Assembly: GCA_902599665.1 (NCBI GenBank)
Contig: CACKGK010000011.1
Coordinates: 1 to 44,135, forward strand
Reading direction: 5' to 3'
Source of the DNA: an uncultured Pelagibacteraceae bacterium
GTDB lineage: Bacteria > Pseudomonadota > Alphaproteobacteria > Pelagibacterales > Pelagibacteraceae
DNA: 44,135 bases
Of this stretch, positions 41,143-44,135 are shown one piece after another; within the stretch, counting starts at the first letter, position 1; every line of letters begins with the position of its first letter. The notes beneath the pieces are model-generated. The model had not been told where the DNA came from and searched no databases. It saw only the letters and a program-made list of their open reading frames with translations. The position numbers were made by a program, and so were the translations under genes.

Positions 41143-43818
41143 ATGAAACCTGGAAATAAAAATTCATTTAATTGTTTAAAAGAACTATCAGTTAATGGAA
41201 AAAATTATTTTTTTTATTCATTAAATGAAGCTGAAAAAAACGGCTTAGATGGAATTAATAGACTGCCAAAATCAGTAAAAGTTTTACTTGAAAATTTACT
41301 AAGATATGAAGATGGGTCTACAGTTAACAAAAAGCAAATACTATCAATTAAAGAGTGGTTAAATTCAAAAAAATCTAAAACTGAAATAGCATATAGACCC
41401 GCAAGAGTTCTTCTGCAGGACTATACAGGTATACCTGCTGTAGCTGATCTTGCAGCAATGAGAGATACAGTTAAAGAAAAAAATAAAGATCCAAAAAAAA
41501 TAAATCCTCTTTCATCTGTAGATCTAGTCATCGATCATTCAGTTCAAGTAGACAAGTTTGCAACCAAAAATTCTTTAAAAGAAAATGTTGATATTGAATT
41601 TGATAGAAACTTTGAAAGGTATTCTTTTTTAAAATGGGGACAACAAGCATTTGATAACTTTAGAATTGTTCCTCCTGGGACTGGAATTTGCCATCAAGTA
41701 AATTTAGAATACTTATCGAAAGTAGTATGGAATGAAAAATTTGAAGACAAAGAATATTTATTTCCAGATACTCTTGTTGGAACCGATAGTCATACAACAA
41801 TGGTAAATGGTTTATCAGTTCTTGGCTGGGGTGTAGGAGGGATTGAGGCAGAGGCTGGCATGTTAGGGCAACCAATATCAATGTTAATACCGGAGGTAAT
41901 CGGATTTGAAATGAAAAATAAATTACCTGAAGGCACAACTGCTACAGATCTGGTTTTAACAGTGGTTAAAATGCTAAGAGACAAGGGAGTTGTTGGTAAA
42001 TTTGTAGAATTTTATGGAGAAGGTCTTAAAAATTTGACACTTGCAGATAGAGCGACTATTGCAAACATGGCTCCTGAATATGGAGCTACATGTGGTTTCT
42101 TTCCAATAGACGAAGAAACTTTAAAATACTTAGAGTTTTCAGGCAGATCAAAAGAGAACATTAATATCGTTGAAAAATATGCAAAGGAACAAAATTTGTG
42201 GGCTAGTAATGATATTGTATTCACAGACACCTTGACTTTAGATATGTCAACTGTGGTTCCAACAATATCTGGGCCTAAAAGACCGCAAGATAAAGTCCTT
42301 TTATCAGATGCTTCCAAAAATTTTATTAAAGTTTATGAAGATGTTTGTAAAAAAACAAACCCAACCATTGCAAAAATTCAAGGTGAAGATTTTGAGATTA
42401 AAGATGGAGATATATTAATAGCAGCTATCACATCATGTACAAATACTTCAAATCCAAATGTTTTGATTGGCGCGGGATTATTAGCTAAAAATGCTATAGA
42501 AAAAGGATTAAATGTTAAACCTTGGGTTAAAACATCTTTAGCACCTGGGTCTCAAGTAGTAACAGACTATTTAGACAAAGCTGGTTTAAGTAAATACTTA
42601 GATCGATTAGGTTTTAATTTAGTTGGTTATGGATGTACAACTTGTATTGGTAACTCTGGACCTCTACCAGACAACATCTCTAATGCTGTTAAAGAAAACA
42701 ATATATATGCTGTTTCAGTATTGTCTGGAAATAGAAATTTTGAAGGTAGAATTTCACCATTAGTTAAAGCTAACTACCTAGCGTCTCCTCCTTTAGTAGT
42801 GGCTTATGCTATTGCTGGATCAATGAGAATAGATTTATATAAAGATCCTTTAGGAAAAGATAGCAATGGAAAAAATATTTACTTAAAAGATATTTGGCCT
42901 ACAAATCAGGAAATAGAGGATACTCTAAGGGAATCATTAAACCCGGAAATGTTTATAAACAGATATTCTAATGTTTCTAAGGGACCAGAGCAATGGCAAA
43001 AAATTAAAGTTGATAAAGGAAGTATTTACAACTGGGAGGAAAACTCTACATATGTAAAAAAACCTCCTTTTTTTGAAAATCTATCAGATAAACCAGAAGG
43101 ATTTAAAGAAATTAAACATGCAAGACCTTTATTAATTTTAGGCGATATGGTCACTACAGATCATATTTCTCCGGCTGGGAGTATTCAGAAAGAAAGTCCA
43201 ACAGGAAATTATTTTATGAAACATCAGATTTTGCCAAAAGATTATAATTCTTATGGCTCAAGAAGAGGAAATCATGAAGTAATGATGAGAGGTACGTTTG
43301 CTAATATTAGAATTAAAAATGAGATGGCTCCTGGGACAGAGGGAGGGTTTACAAAATTATACCCTGATGAGAAAGTCATGCCTATTTACGATGCTGTTGT
43401 TGAATATAAAAAAAGAGGAGTTGATTTAGTTGTGATTGGAGGAAAAGAATATGGAACAGGCTCTTCAAGAGATTGGGCTGCAAAAGGAACAAAACTACTA
43501 GGTATTAAGGCTGTTATAGCAGAAAGCTTTGAGAGAATTCATAGATCAAACCTTATAGGAATGGGTATTTTGCCATTACAATTTATAGAAAGTATGAATA
43601 GGCAGAATTTAAGTTTAAAAGGGTCTGAATTAATTTCAATTCTAGGTCTAGAAAAAGGAATAAATCCAGGAGATCAATTGAATGTTGAAATAAAATACGC
43701 AACAGGAGATATTAAAAAAATAAAAATGTTGTGCAGAATAGATACTAAAAATGAGCTAGAATACTACAAAAACGGTGGTATTTTACAGTATGTTTTAAGG
43801 AACATGATTAATGGATGA
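41143..43818 (+). CDS. acnA: Aconitate hydratase A
   Basis: At 891 residues this is a full-length AcnA/IRP1-type aconitase. The [4Fe-4S] ligands are Cys432 (TSCTNTSNP), Cys498 and Cys501 (GYGCTTCIGNSG). Active-site segments DHSVQVD, GTDSHTTM, GWGVGGIEAEAG and the swivel-domain GGKEYGTGSSRDWAAKG are intact. It interconverts citrate and isocitrate in the TCA cycle. It is third in the operon and its stop overlaps the next start by 8 bases. Nothing in the sequence shows an RNA-binding role beyond family membership. Confidence 0.97.
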   Translation: MKPGNKNSFNCLKELSVNGKNYFFYSLNEAEKNGLDGINRLPKSVKVLLENLLRYEDGSTVNKKQILSIKEWLNSKKSKTEIAYRPARVLLQDYTGIPAVADLAAMRDTVKEKNKDPKKINPLSSVDLVIDHSVQVDKFATKNSLKENVDIEFDRNFERYSFLKWGQQAFDNFRIVPPGTGICHQVNLEYLSKVVWNEKFEDKEYLFPDTLVGTDSHTTMVNGLSVLGWGVGGIEAEAGMLGQPISMLIPEVIGFEMKNKLPEGTTATDLVLTVVKMLRDKGVVGKFVEFYGEGLKNLTLADRATIANMAPEYGATCGFFPIDEETLKYLEFSGRSKENINIVEKYAKEQNLWASNDIVFTDTLTLDMSTVVPTISGPKRPQDKVLLSDASKNFIKVYEDVCKKTNPTIAKIQGEDFEIKDGDILIAAITSCTNTSNPNVLIGAGLLAKNAIEKGLNVKPWVKTSLAPGSQVVTDYLDKAGLSKYLDRLGFNLVGYGCTTCIGNSGPLPDNISNAVKENNIYAVSVLSGNRNFEGRISPLVKANYLASPPLVVAYAIAGSMRIDLYKDPLGKDSNGKNIYLKDIWPTNQEIEDTLRESLNPEMFINRYSNVSKGPEQWQKIKVDKGSIYNWEENSTYVKKPPFFENLSDKPEGFKEIKHARPLLILGDMVTTDHISPAGSIQKESPTGNYFMKHQILPKDYNSYGSRRGNHEVMMRGTFANIRIKNEMAPGTEGGFTKLYPDEKVMPIYDAVVEYKKRGVDLVVIGGKEYGTGSSRDWAAKGTKLLGIKAVIAESFERIHRSNLIGMGILPLQFIESMNRQNLSLKGSELISILGLEKGINPGDQLNVEIKYATGDIKKIKMLCRIDTKNELEYYKNGGILQYVLRNMING

Positions 43819-44135
43819 AGAAATACAGATAATTAATACGAATACCAGAATAGAAAAGATTAAAAACTTTTTTATATCCAAAAGAAAAACAATTATCACA
43901 ACTACTTTGGTAATTATTTTGCTTCTAATAAGTTTTTTTGGTTATTTGGAATTTAAAGACAGAAAAAAAGTACAACTTGCAAATAAATTTAATCTAATTG
44001 TTACAAAATTTGAGTCTAATCAAAAAGCTAAAGTAGAAAATGAACTGATTGCTATAATAGAAGAAAAAGATAAGACGTATTCACCGTTAGCATTTTACTT
44101 TCTTTTGGATAATAATTTGATTAATTCTAATGAAA
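43811..44135 (+). CDS. TPR/YfgM-like single-pass membrane protein (3' end outside window)
   Basis: The frame opens at 43811 inside the end of acnA (8-base overlap) and is still open at the window edge, giving 108 residues. A charged N-terminus (MDEEIQIINTNTRIEKIKNFF) is followed by one helix (about 30-48, TIITTTLVIILLLISFFGYL) and an alpha-helical region with lysine and glutamate repeats. This layout matches YfgM-type TPR proteins (TPR_21) that lie near bamB/der in proteobacteria and assist envelope biogenesis. A second ATG at 43815 is out of frame and stops soon. The identification is tentative because the TPR region is outside the window. Confidence 0.6.
   Translation, partial: MDEEIQIINTNTRIEKIKNFFISKRKTIITTTLVIILLLISFFGYLEFKDRKKVQLANKFNLIVTKFESNQKAKVENELIAIIEEKDKTYSPLAFYFLLDNNLINSNE

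Noticed and set aside
1-44135. Mobile elements, CRISPR arrays, tRNA/rRNA genes, prophage or genomic-island signs
   Set aside because: No transposase, integrase, direct-repeat array, tRNA-like cloverleaf or sharp composition break was seen on either strand.

Overview
The window looks like a chromosomal segment of a streamlined marine alphaproteobacterium of the SAR11 / Pelagibacterales type. The DNA is strongly AT-rich, genes abut or overlap by 1-8 bases, no stretch of 300 bases lacks a gene, and there are no IS elements, phage genes, CRISPR arrays, tRNAs or rRNAs. The gene content fits this: osmolyte ABC transporters, DmdA/GcvT-type demethylases, betaine-homocysteine-methyltransferase-like proteins and many DMT exporters. 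The assignment rests on gene content and style, not on a marker gene.

Layout. (1) 1-863 is the 3' part of a ProV-type glycine betaine/proline ATPase, facing a DMT transporter (856-1788, minus). (2) 1825-6329 (plus) is a tight operon: iron-type alcohol dehydrogenase, amidase, DMT transporter, homocysteine S-methyltransferase-like protein. (3) 6338-12570 (minus, transcribed right to left) is a seven-gene operon: DMT transporter, 3-hydroxyisobutyrate-dehydrogenase-like protein, aldehyde dehydrogenase, VOC protein, second homocysteine methyltransferase-like protein, MsrA, cytosolic serine hydrolase. (4) 12631-19072 (plus) carries an EutA-like Asp/Glu-racemase-fold protein, an ectoine-hydrolase-like M24 protein and a complete PotABCD-type ABC importer, with a textbook hairpin terminator between the binding protein and the first permease.

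(5) 19074-26553 (minus) holds a GcvT-family protein, S51 peptidase, FMN alpha-hydroxyacid oxidase, TPP enzyme, a diverged HIU-hydrolase/transthyretin-like protein, a DmdA-like demethylase and a thiolase. It is divergent from (6) 26670-32118, a dipeptide/nickel-type ABC importer (binding protein, two permeases, fused double ATPase). Together (5) and (6) look like one uptake-and-catabolism unit for an unidentified methylated substrate, and this is the best candidate for an undescribed pathway. (7) 32172-35166: BioY, a FadN-type 3-hydroxyacyl-CoA dehydrogenase/enoyl-CoA hydratase, and a 42-residue membrane peptide. (8) 35146-36528 (minus): membrane-anchored cyclophilin and a secreted HExxH protein. 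(9) 36581-38994: agmatinase-family ureohydrolase and a second aldehyde dehydrogenase, facing an ArgE-type deacylase. (10) 40204-44135: CsaA, LysE-family exporter, aconitase A and the start of a TPR/YfgM-like membrane protein that runs off the window.

As a whole the segment encodes import and breakdown of small organic solutes (betaines, ectoine-like compounds, methylated sulfur/nitrogen compounds, guanidino compounds), with methyl groups passed to folate or homocysteine and carbon feeding thiolase/beta-oxidation and the TCA cycle. No DNA-binding transcription factor is recognisable in the 44 kb.
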